61,859 nucleotides of DNA from an uncultured Eubacteriales bacterium (lineage in GTDB: Bacteria; Bacillota; Clostridia; Oscillospirales; Oscillospiraceae), in assembly GCA_949296115.1 (NCBI GenBank), contig CASFNR010000007.1:1-61859 (forward strand). The letters are read 5' to 3'. Made by a program: the position numbers and the translations under genes. Below the pieces are notes generated by a model. The model worked only from the letters and a program-made list of their open reading frames with translations, ran no database searches and had not been told where the DNA came from. Each line of letters opens with the position of its first letter. Within the stretch, counting starts at the first letter, position 1. Below, piece after piece: positions 10,424 through 17,006 of the stretch.

Positions 10424-11110
10424 ATGACGAAAAGATGTTTTTCAGGGGTGATATGGGCGCTGGCCTGGATCCTTGCCCTGTCCCCTGCCGGTTATGCAGC
10501 CGGATTGTATGCGGAAGAGGCAGCGCTGCAGGTTGGTGATACGGTTACCGTTCATTATGCGGCGGATTCACCGGTTGAGAGGGTAGGCGCCATTACCCTG
10601 TACTTGAGTTATGATGCCTCCGTACTCCAGACCGAGTCCATTCAGACGCAGACAGATTCGCTGTTAGCCGGTGACGGAGACATATCATGCATGGCAGCGG
10701 ACGATGCGGAAAGCGGGACCATCACCGGATCCTGGACAGAAACAGACTGTGCCATGACATTGAAGGAGGGGACGGAGCTGATGTCCGTGACCTTCCGTGT
10801 AACAGGGCCCATTCAGGAAAGCCAGATCAGCAGCCGGATCATTCTCAAGGGAATGGCCGCCGATGACAGCTTTGGAAATGATGATCTGGGTGCTCAGGAG
10901 CGCTCGGTTCTGGTCTTGACTGGAGCTGGAATCGTGCAGGAGACAGACGCCGGGAGCGTGGAAGGTGATCAGACGTCTGTTTCCGGGGCACTGGCGGAAA
11001 AGGAAGCATCTGCCAGTTGGTTCCTGCCGGTGGTGGTACTGATGCTGGCAGGAATAGCCGGGGCGGCCGCATGGTTTATGGTAAAAAGGAAAAACAGCGA
11101 TAATGTTTGA
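10424..11110 (+). CDS. Membrane-anchored cohesin protein
   Basis: The 228-residue product has a signal peptide (about 1-25), one cohesin-like domain (about 27-165, with the pattern VGDTVTVHYAADSP...YLSYDASVL and LMSVTFRVTG), a short Ser/Glu linker, one transmembrane span (about 203-223) and a short basic cytoplasmic tail (VKRKNSDN). A cohesin fixed to the membrane would present a docking site at the cell surface, most simply for the dockerin of the giant protein encoded just upstream. This pairing is inferred from neighbourhood and domain logic. The ribosome binding site (AAGGA) is weak and distant, and no promoter of its own is obvious, which fits co-transcription from 2219. Confidence 0.75.
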   Translation: MTKRCFSGVIWALAWILALSPAGYAAGLYAEEAALQVGDTVTVHYAADSPVERVGAITLYLSYDASVLQTESIQTQTDSLLAGDGDISCMAADDAESGTITGSWTETDCAMTLKEGTELMSVTFRVTGPIQESQISSRIILKGMAADDSFGNDDLGAQERSVLVLTGAGIVQETDAGSVEGDQTSVSGALAEKEASASWFLPVVVLMLAGIAGAAAWFMVKRKNSDNV

Positions 11111-11114
11111 ATTA

Positions 11115-11161
11115 CACCCCGTTTGTTAGACAGTATGGCATACTGAATAACAAGCGGGGTG
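11115..11161. repeat. Palindromic intergenic repeat, copy 2
   Basis: An imperfect palindrome with arms CACCCCGTTTGTTA and TAACAAGCGGGGTG, centred on CAGTATGGCATACTG, begins 4 bases after the anchored-cohesin stop codon. It is related to the palindrome at 552-598 and shares the adjoining GGGGTGCAG. From its position it may act as a terminator. Confidence 0.6.
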
Positions 11162-11246
11162 CAGTTTGTTCCTGGGACGGAGATTTTGACGATCGTTGGG
11201 GTAGAAACTTGGATATTATTGGGAATGCGCCCATAAAAGGGGCGCA

Positions 11247-11756
11247 TCAATGGTGAGAACGGCTGTTACCGCAGAAACCATCGAAAAAGTAACCTAAAGT
11301 GTTTACCAGTTTCCCTTCGTCAGACAATTTCCTTATTTCACCTGGGTACATCCATCTGCAATCTGAAACTTCGTCTGTTGCTGCGTTTTCAAGCTGCAAT
11401 TCCCCGTCGTATTCAAACAGCCAGACGTCCACAATGTCCTGAAAGGATTCTCTAAAATTGGAAAAAACAAGTTGTCCTTTTGAACGGTCAAGTATTATTC
11501 CCACTTCCTCCGCGACTTCTCGGACTGCACCATCAAGGCTTTCCTCATCCTTCAGTACAGAACCGCCGACGCACTCCCACATCAAAGGAAAAGTGGGCCG
11601 GTTCGCTGCCCGTTGGGATATTAAATATGCTCCCTGTTTGTTCCTGATCCACACATGAACCACAAGATGATAATATCCTTCCGGAATTTTCTGCCCTCTG
11701 ATGTGTGTTCTTCCTGTTTTTTCCCGATGCTCATCATATAAATCCCAAAGCTCCAT
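11247..11756 (-). CDS. NUDIX hydrolase
   Basis: This 169-residue protein carries a complete Nudix box, G65-x5-E71-x7-R79-E80-x2-E83-E84-x-G86-I87, the Mg2+-binding pyrophosphatase motif. The N-terminal WDLYDEHREKTG...HLVVHVWI resembles the isopentenyl-diphosphate-isomerase-like NUDIX subgroup of unknown substrate. I chose the ATG at 11756 because GGGAGG sits 5 bases upstream. An in-frame ATG at 11774 has no good ribosome binding site. It is the last gene of a minus-strand run GNAT-rlmD-NUDIX. The substrate cannot be predicted. Confidence 0.85.
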   Translation of the reverse strand: MELWDLYDEHREKTGRTHIRGQKIPEGYYHLVVHVWIRNKQGAYLISQRAANRPTFPLMWECVGGSVLKDEESLDGAVREVAEEVGIILDRSKGQLVFSNFRESFQDIVDVWLFEYDGELQLENAATDEVSDCRWMYPGEIRKLSDEGKLVNTLGYFFDGFCGNSRSHH

Positions 11757-11782
11757 CTTAACCTCCCACGACATTGGCTTTC

Positions 11783-13132
11783 TTATTTCCGTGTCATCAG
11801 TACAATGCTCTCCACATGGGCGCAGCGGGGGAACAGGTCCGCCGCCTGGGCGGATTGCAGCCGGTAGCCCCGCTGCTTCAACAGCCCCACGTCCCGGGCC
11901 AGGGTGGCAGGGTCGCAGGAGACATACACAATCCGTTTCGGAGCCATCCGGGCCATGGCCTCAATGGCGTCGGCGTTCAGCCCCTTCCGGGGCGGGTCCA
12001 CCACCACCACATCCGGCCGCACCCCCTGCTTTTCCAGCGCCAGGGCAGCGGCTCCGGCATCGCCGCAGAAAAATTCCGCATTGGTGATGCCGTTCCGGGC
12101 GGCGTTCTCCCGGGCATCCTCCACCGCCTGGGGAATCACCTCCACTCCGATGACCTTCCCGGCGGACCGGGCCATGGCCAGGGTGATGGTGCCCACGCCG
12201 CAGTACAGGTCCAGCACCGTGTCGGTTTTGGTGATGGCCGCCTGGGCAATGGCCGCCTCGTACAGCCGCTGGGTCTGATGGTGGTTCACCTGATAAAAGG
12301 ACCGGGGGGACAGCCGGAAGGTCAGGCCGCAGAGGGTATCCTCAATCCACCCCGGGCCGTACAGGGTGTAAAATTTGTCCCCCAGCACGGCGTTGCCCTT
12401 CCGGGTGTTCTCCGACAGCACCAGGGTGGCAAACCCGGGAATGGCCTTCAGCCGGGCAATCAGGGCCTCGGGCTTTGGAATGGCGGAGCCGTTCACCACC
12501 AGACACACCAGAATCTGACCGCTCACCGCCCCCCGGCGGACGTAGATGTGCCGCAGCAGCCCGGTGTGGGCGGCTTCGTCGTAGACGGAAACACGATTTT
12601 GGTTTACATAATCAACGACTGTGCCCTTCACAGCGTCGGTCTGCTCCGGGAGAATCCGGCACCGTGGGTTTTCCACCACTTGATGGGTTCCCGCCCGGAA
12701 AAAGCCGGCGTAGGCCTTGCCCTTCTTTTGGGCAACCGGGTACTGGGCCTTGTTCCGGTAGCCCAGGCAGGTGGGGGCCGCCAGAATGGGCAGAGTGTCC
12801 AGGGATTCCCCCGCCAGCCGGTTCAGGCAGTCCGTCACCCGCTGAGCCTTCAGCCGGGTTTCTTCCTCATAGTCCATGTGCCAGAAGTCGCAGCCGCCGC
12901 AGAGCTTGGCCACCGGGCACTCCCGGCTGCGGCGGTGGGGGGATTTTTCCAGCAGCTCCACGATTTTTCCGGCAGCCCAGGTTTTCTGGGCCTTTTCAAT
13001 CCGCAGCCGGACCCGCTCTCCCACAATGGCGTTGGGGACAAAAACGGCGCAGCCCTCAATGTGGGCCACGCCCTGGCCCTCGGCGGTGTAGTCGGTGATG
13101 GTGGCTTCGTAAATCTGGTTCTTGATGAGCAT
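11783..13132 (-). CDS. rlmD: 23S rRNA (uracil-C5) methyltransferase, RlmD/RlmCD type
   Basis: This SAM-dependent enzyme methylates a uracil in 23S rRNA. The 449-residue length is usual. A TRAM RNA-binding domain (1-60) is followed by the four cysteines of a [4Fe-4S] site (C72, C78, C81, C158). The Rossmann methyltransferase domain has DLYCGVGTITL (308-318), and the nucleophile Cys is C406 in SCDPATLARD. An RNA m5U enzyme of the TrmA/RumA family is certain; the exact uridine (747, 1939 or both) is not decided by sequence. The start has GGAGG 7 bases upstream, 18 bases after the GNAT stop, so the two are co-transcribed. Confidence 0.9.
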   Translation of the reverse strand: MLIKNQIYEATITDYTAEGQGVAHIEGCAVFVPNAIVGERVRLRIEKAQKTWAAGKIVELLEKSPHRRSRECPVAKLCGGCDFWHMDYEEETRLKAQRVTDCLNRLAGESLDTLPILAAPTCLGYRNKAQYPVAQKKGKAYAGFFRAGTHQVVENPRCRILPEQTDAVKGTVVDYVNQNRVSVYDEAAHTGLLRHIYVRRGAVSGQILVCLVVNGSAIPKPEALIARLKAIPGFATLVLSENTRKGNAVLGDKFYTLYGPGWIEDTLCGLTFRLSPRSFYQVNHHQTQRLYEAAIAQAAITKTDTVLDLYCGVGTITLAMARSAGKVIGVEVIPQAVEDARENAARNGITNAEFFCGDAGAAALALEKQGVRPDVVVVDPPRKGLNADAIEAMARMAPKRIVYVSCDPATLARDVGLLKQRGYRLQSAQAADLFPRCAHVESIVLMTRK

Positions 13133-13150
13133 TGGGGTTCCTCCGGAAAC

Positions 13151-13618
13151 TTACAGGATGTACTCCATTCCGATTTTCTGGGGCTTCAGGCCGCACTTTT
13201 CGTAGAATTTCTGGGCGGTTTCGTTGCCGTACCACACGTTCAGGGTGACGGCATCGCAGCCCAGGGCCCGGGCGTAGTCGCACACATGGCGGTACAGCGC
13301 CCCGGCAATGCCCTGGCCCCGGTGGGCTTCATCCACGCACAGGTCGTCGATGTAGACCACCTTCCGGTCCCGGAGCACCGGGTCGCCCTGGGTGGTCTGG
13401 CGGATGCAGAAGGCATAGCCTGCCACCTGGTTGTCCTGCCAGGCGATGAAGATGGGCCGGCTTTCGTCGGTGAGCAGCGCCTCCAGGGCGGCTTCGTCAT
13501 ATTTCTGGGCGCCGGAGCGGAACAGGTCCGGGCGAATCTGGTGGTGCACTTCTCCCACCTGCCGCAGCAGCTCCAGCATGCCCGGAATATCAGAAACCTG
13601 CGCAAAACGAATTTCCAT
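13151..13618 (-). CDS. GNAT family N-acetyltransferase
   Basis: The 155-residue product is a single GNAT domain. It contains the acetyl-CoA pyrophosphate-binding loop HRGQGIAGALY and the C-terminal VWYGNETAQKFYEKCGL signature of small-molecule or protein N-acetyltransferases. The substrate is unknown. The ATG at 13618 is preferred because AAGGA lies 8 bases upstream; an in-frame ATG at 13636 lacks one. It begins a minus-strand operon with rlmD and the NUDIX gene. The upstream intergenic region holds the hairpin-rich repeat at 13732-13930. Confidence 0.85.
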   Translation of the reverse strand: MEIRFAQVSDIPGMLELLRQVGEVHHQIRPDLFRSGAQKYDEAALEALLTDESRPIFIAWQDNQVAGYAFCIRQTTQGDPVLRDRKVVYIDDLCVDEAHRGQGIAGALYRHVCDYARALGCDAVTLNVWYGNETAQKFYEKCGLKPQKIGMEYIL

Positions 13619-13701
13619 TACAACCATCCTTCCCACCGGAAACGGCTCCGGCTTACGTCAATATCCCCGATTATAGCACAAAAAACCTTGGGGGTAAAGA
13701 A

Positions 13702-13731
13702 AAACGCCCGGAATATTTCCGGGCGTTTTGG
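13702..13731. terminator. Terminator hairpin, left flank of repeat element (direct repeat with 13931-13960)
   Basis: Contains the near-palindrome CGCCCGGAATATTTCCGGGCG followed by TTTT on the plus strand. The full 30 bases are identical to 13931-13960, and the pair brackets the element 13732-13930. Confidence 0.75.
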
Positions 13732-13930
13732 TATGTCAAAAAGTCTCACAGAGTTTGCCGCCAGCGGCGGCAAATAGAGTCTAAATTGTTTTCTGCCGGG
13801 GCGTGTACCTGGCAGAAAACACTTCTCAGGCTGCAAGTGTGGAATTTGTCCCCCTGCGGAGGACAAATTATGCGCGCAGCAGACTGCAAAACCTTGTCGG
13901 AAAGCCCCGAAGGGGTTTTTCGACAATCTG
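13732..13930 (+). repeat. Hairpin-rich MITE-like element, copy 1
   Basis: This 199-bp non-coding element has terminal inverted repeats TGTCAAAAAG and, at the other end, the complement of TGTCGAAAAA. Internal hairpins are TTTGCCGCC-AGC-GGCGGCAAA, GTTTTCTGCC...GGCAGAAAAC, AATTTGTCC...GGACAAATT and CCCCGAAGGGG. A second copy lies inverted at 35645-35892, with long blocks nearly identical, for example around ATTATGCGCGCAGCAGACTG. Both copies are bracketed by duplicated terminators. No protein is encoded that I can support, so mobilisation would need an enzyme in trans. Confidence 0.75.
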
Positions 13931-13960
13931 AAACGCCCGGAATATTTCCGGGCGTTTTGG
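13931..13960 (-). terminator. srtB terminator, right flank of repeat element
   Basis: Thirty bases identical to 13702-13731. Its position, 18 bases after the srtB stop on the minus strand, makes it the natural srtB terminator. Confidence 0.75.
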
Positions 13961-13978
13961 ATGGCACAGTGTGTTTTG

Positions 13979-14785
13979 TCAGCTGATGCGCACGGCGCAG
14001 ACCACCAGACGGCCATTGTCCAGGGTGTACTCGCAGGTGGACAGGGCAATCAGCTTGTCGCCGTATTTCGGGGTGATGCCGGTGTCGTAGAAGGCCAGAT
14101 CCTTGCAGGTGGCCACGAAGTCGTTGAATTCTTCCTCGTTGGCGGCATCCACGAACTGGTGGTAGGAGAAGCCCTCTCCGATGTTGGCGGAGGTCTTGAA
14201 CACAGCGAAGATCTTATATGTATGATACTCATACAGGGTGTTGAAATAGATCAGGCTGTTGTTCTCCCAGGCGGTTTTGCTGGTATAGGCGCTCAGGGCG
14301 GCGAACATGCTGCCGTCGGCCATGCAGTGACCGAAGAGGGTGATGTTGTCGCTGGGCTCATTCACGTCCGCAGCCTCCCAGGCGTAGATGGAGCCCCGGG
14401 TGCTGCTGTTCTTGTCGAAGTCCTTGTACAGGTAGAAGTTGGGGTCATCGGGGGTCTGCATGACCGGGTAGTTGATCTTGGTGCCGGAAATCTGAATCCA
14501 GCCCACGGTATCTGGGTTCTGATTGTAGATTTCCTGATAGCCCGTGAGCATCACCGGCTCCGTGGGCTCGGTTTCCTCGGTGGGAGCGGTGGTTTCCGCC
14601 GTGGTAGCCTGGGTGGTAGCCTGGGTAGAAGCGGTGGTGTTTCCTTCCGCAGCAATGCTGGCCAGCTGGTTGAACCGGTCCTCCTGCTGCTTTCCCTCCA
14701 CAACATAACGCACAACAAAGAATCCGCTGACGGCTATGGCAATTACCAGAACGGCAATAATGGCAAAAAACAGTGGCTTTTTCAT
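13979..14785 (-). CDS. srtB: Class B sortase
   Basis: A membrane-anchored cysteine transpeptidase that links surface proteins to peptidoglycan. The 268 residues comprise an N-terminal signal-anchor (5-26), a Thr/Glu-rich extracellular stalk (48-78) and the sortase barrel. Catalytic residues are visible: H153 in FGHCM, C251 in LSTCEYT and R259 in NGRLVV. The class B assignment rests on the GWIQISGTKINYPVMQ entry strand and the long insert before the TC motif. Neighbouring candidate substrates are the PHP-domain protein ending in NPKTGD (17007-19865) and the partial protein at 2-364. It has its own strong promoter (14808-14836) and terminator. Confidence 0.9.
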   Translation of the reverse strand: MKKPLFFAIIAVLVIAIAVSGFFVVRYVVEGKQQEDRFNQLASIAAEGNTTASTQATTQATTAETTAPTEETEPTEPVMLTGYQEIYNQNPDTVGWIQISGTKINYPVMQTPDDPNFYLYKDFDKNSSTRGSIYAWEAADVNEPSDNITLFGHCMADGSMFAALSAYTSKTAWENNSLIYFNTLYEYHTYKIFAVFKTSANIGEGFSYHQFVDAANEEEFNDFVATCKDLAFYDTGITPKYGDKLIALSTCEYTLDNGRLVVCAVRIS

Positions 14786-14807
14786 AAATTAAATCCCTCC
14801 TTAGCAT

Positions 14808-14836
14808 ATTATAGTGGAAGTGCCAAACCCTGTCAA
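14808..14836 (-). promoter_or_regulatory. Consensus sigma-A promoter of srtB
   Basis: On the minus strand TTGACA (14831-14836) and TATAAT (14808-14813) have a 17-base spacer, 23 bases upstream of the start codon. AAGGAGGG lies between. This is a perfect consensus, so srtB is probably constitutive. Confidence 0.85.
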
Positions 14837-14865
14837 GGCCGGCAATCTTTAAGAAATGTTTAGCC

Positions 14866-16416
14866 TTACCATTCCATGTAATACATGTTCAGGGCGTCCC
14901 GCATGGCGTAATAGTTGGGCAGCCGCCGCCAGCCGCTGGACACGGTGGCGTTGCCGCTGGCCACCACATGGGTGTTGGGCAGGGCCTGGGTCATCTGCCA
15001 GGCGCTGCCGCCGCCCCGGAAAATCATCCACAGATTCTTCAGCCAGGTCATCTGGCCGATGGGGGTGACGTCGGCGCCGGTGTTGCCGATGTTCAGGTCC
15101 TCCAGGGCGGTGCAGCCCACCAGGGGGCTGAAGTCCCGCACCGGGCTCCAGTCCAGCTCCAGGAAAACCAGATTCTTGCAGGTGCTCAGGGGGGTGATGT
15201 CCTGGACCTCGGTGTGGGCCAGGATCAGATATTTCAGATTGGGCATGTACTCCACGAAGCTCACGTCTTTCACACCCATGTGTCCCACGTCCACCGCAAT
15301 GATGTCCTCGCAGTAGCGCAGATTCACGGTGGAGTCATCCCGGATATAGCCCACGCCGTCCCGGCTGGGCATAAAGGAGGTGGTGTCGGTACGGGTGGGA
15401 AGCTTTTCTCCGCAGCGGACAATCCAGACAACCTTATACTGGTCCCGCATCTGCTCCCGGAATTCGGCAATCTCGTCGTTGTCAATGCCGCACTCGCCCA
15501 GGAACACCCGCTGGCTGCCGGGGAAGTAGGCCATGCCGGCCTCTACCTGCTCCAGGCTTTCAATTTCTGCATCGGAAAGATCAACCTCTTCCACACCCAG
15601 CGATACGACTTTTCCGCAGATTTCCTGCTCCCAGGTAACCTCTGCCTGGGACAGGGACTCCTGCAGGGCGATGAGATTTTCTGCGCTGGCCTCCGGCAGC
15701 ACCAGATGAACGCTTTCCAGCTCCGGCAGCAGGGAGAGCAGGTTCAGCTCGTCGTCGTCAGTACCGGAAATGGTCAGGGCGGTTTCGTCATCGGCAACCA
15801 CTTTGCCGCCCAGGGAAATGCGGAAGTTCAGCCCGTTTTCGTGGCAGTATTGCTGAAGCTGGGCCATTCCCTCCATCTGCTGCCCGCCCCGGACGATGAC
15901 GGTGGTCAGCTTGGGCAGGTATTTCAGCAGGGGAATCTGGTCGGAGGAAATGCTGTCCAGGTAAACCTCCTTGGCGCCCTGGCGGCAGACCGTATCCCCC
16001 AGGGTGACGGTATAGCGGACCGCTACCTCCGGGTGTTCATCCTGAAAGGCAGTCAGCTGGTCATAATCGGTGCAGCCGTCGGCGTTGACGGTTTCCAGCT
16101 CGGTAAAGTAATCCAGCGCCGCCGCATCCTCGCTGCTCAGCGCGGACAGGGTAATTTCGGTGGTGTCATCGGGGTAATAGCTGCCCTGGAAGGGAATGTC
16201 CCAGCGAATTTCGCAGTTGGGGAACCGTTCCCGCAGCTTGTCGTAATGAGAGATGCTGATTTGCTGTCCCCGCAGATCCAGGCTTTCGGACTGGCGGTCA
16301 TACAGCCGAAAATCCACCAGCTGGAAATGCAGTATAATCCAGACCAGCCCGGCTGCCACTGCCAGCAGCACCGTGGCCATGACCAGCCCCACCGCAACTT
16401 TCTTTTTTGTGCTCAA
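14866..16416 (-). CDS. Membrane-anchored extracytoplasmic leucine-rich repeat protein
   Basis: The 516-residue product has a short basic N-terminus (STKKK) and one hydrophobic signal-anchor (about 7-29). Irregular leucine-rich repeats follow, recognisable late in the protein as LKYLILAHTEVQDITPL, LVFLELDWSPVRDFSPL and LEDLNIGNTGADVTPI. No catalytic motif or sorting signal was seen. It probably mediates binding at the cell surface; the partner is unknown. I chose TTG at 16416 because AGGAGG is 10 bases upstream, whereas the in-frame ATG at 16446 lies before that site. It sits just upstream of srtB but has its own promoter at 16593-16621. Confidence 0.7.
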   Translation of the reverse strand: MSTKKKVAVGLVMATVLLAVAAGLVWIILHFQLVDFRLYDRQSESLDLRGQQISISHYDKLRERFPNCEIRWDIPFQGSYYPDDTTEITLSALSSEDAAALDYFTELETVNADGCTDYDQLTAFQDEHPEVAVRYTVTLGDTVCRQGAKEVYLDSISSDQIPLLKYLPKLTTVIVRGGQQMEGMAQLQQYCHENGLNFRISLGGKVVADDETALTISGTDDDELNLLSLLPELESVHLVLPEASAENLIALQESLSQAEVTWEQEICGKVVSLGVEEVDLSDAEIESLEQVEAGMAYFPGSQRVFLGECGIDNDEIAEFREQMRDQYKVVWIVRCGEKLPTRTDTTSFMPSRDGVGYIRDDSTVNLRYCEDIIAVDVGHMGVKDVSFVEYMPNLKYLILAHTEVQDITPLSTCKNLVFLELDWSPVRDFSPLVGCTALEDLNIGNTGADVTPIGQMTWLKNLWMIFRGGGSAWQMTQALPNTHVVASGNATVSSGWRRLPNYYAMRDALNMYYMEW

Positions 16417-16592
16417 TGGTAAAACGCCTCCTGTGGTTGGAAACAAAAGAATTCAATGGGATAACGGCTCTATTATGGGCGCAAAATGGCAATAAGTCAA
16501 GGGAAACATGACAAAAACAGGAAAAGAGTGGGGGAAAAACCGCCCTTTCAATGGAAAATGGGACGGTCCCAACAGACTGCCCCAACACTACC

Positions 16593-16621
16593 ATTCTATC
16601 ACAGGAGCTTGGGACAGTCAA
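16593..16621 (-). promoter_or_regulatory. Promoter of the LRR surface protein
   Basis: On the minus strand TTGACT (16616-16621) and TAGAAT (16593-16598) are separated by 17 bases, about 177 bases before the TTG start, leaving a long 5' leader. Confidence 0.65.
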
Positions 16622-16696
16622 CTATAAAATCAAAGAAAATGGTGTATTCTATGTTTTGCACGGATAAAACGGAACTTTTTTGGATGAATTTCCATC

Positions 16697-16725
16697 TTGC
16701 AAACCGATGCAGCCCACGCTATTAT
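16697..16725 (+). promoter_or_regulatory. Promoter of an orphan transcription unit
   Basis: TTGCAA (16697-16702) and TATTAT (16720-16725) with a 17-base spacer point to the right into a stretch without a recognisable gene, which ends in a strong hairpin at 16944-16990. Confidence 0.6.
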
Positions 16726-16731
16726 ATAGGT

Positions 16732-16995
16732 ACAGAGAGGTGATACCGATGTTCTAGTTCACCCCAGATTCCCATGAAAAACGGAATCGAAAGACGTGCT
16801 TTCCAACCCCCTTCCGATAACATAAATTTCTAGGAAACGATAATAAAGGAATTGAGACGGAAGCAATACAAACTGAAGCGAAAGCAGCGTCTAATCTGTA
16901 GAAAGCGAGGTTACCCAATGATTGACCCCATCTGTTCCGCGAGATAACCCCCGACAGTTACAGTGATTTCGGTAACAGGTCGGGGGTTATTTCTT
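16732..16995 (+). ncRNA. Candidate ~260-nt orphan RNA with mini-ORFs
   Basis: This is the predicted transcript between the promoter at 16697 and the hairpin at 16944-16990. Near its 5' end a full Shine-Dalgarno (AGAGGTGAT) precedes ATG-TTC-TAG at 16749, a two-codon reading frame. Near its 3' end GAGGTTACCC precedes ATG at 16918, encoding MIDPICSAR. It could be a small regulatory RNA, a leader-type peptide unit, or a decayed gene. No known RNA family was recognised, and the unit is convergent with the PHP-domain gene. Confidence 0.4.
16944..16995 (+). terminator. Terminator hairpin with internal stem
   Basis: ATAACCCCCGAC pairs with GTCGGGGGTTAT, with an inner GTTAC/GTAAC stem, followed on the plus strand by TTCTTT. 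It ends the orphan unit and may also end the PHP-domain gene from the other strand. Confidence 0.75.
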
Positions 16996-17006
16996 TGCCT
17001 CGAGGA

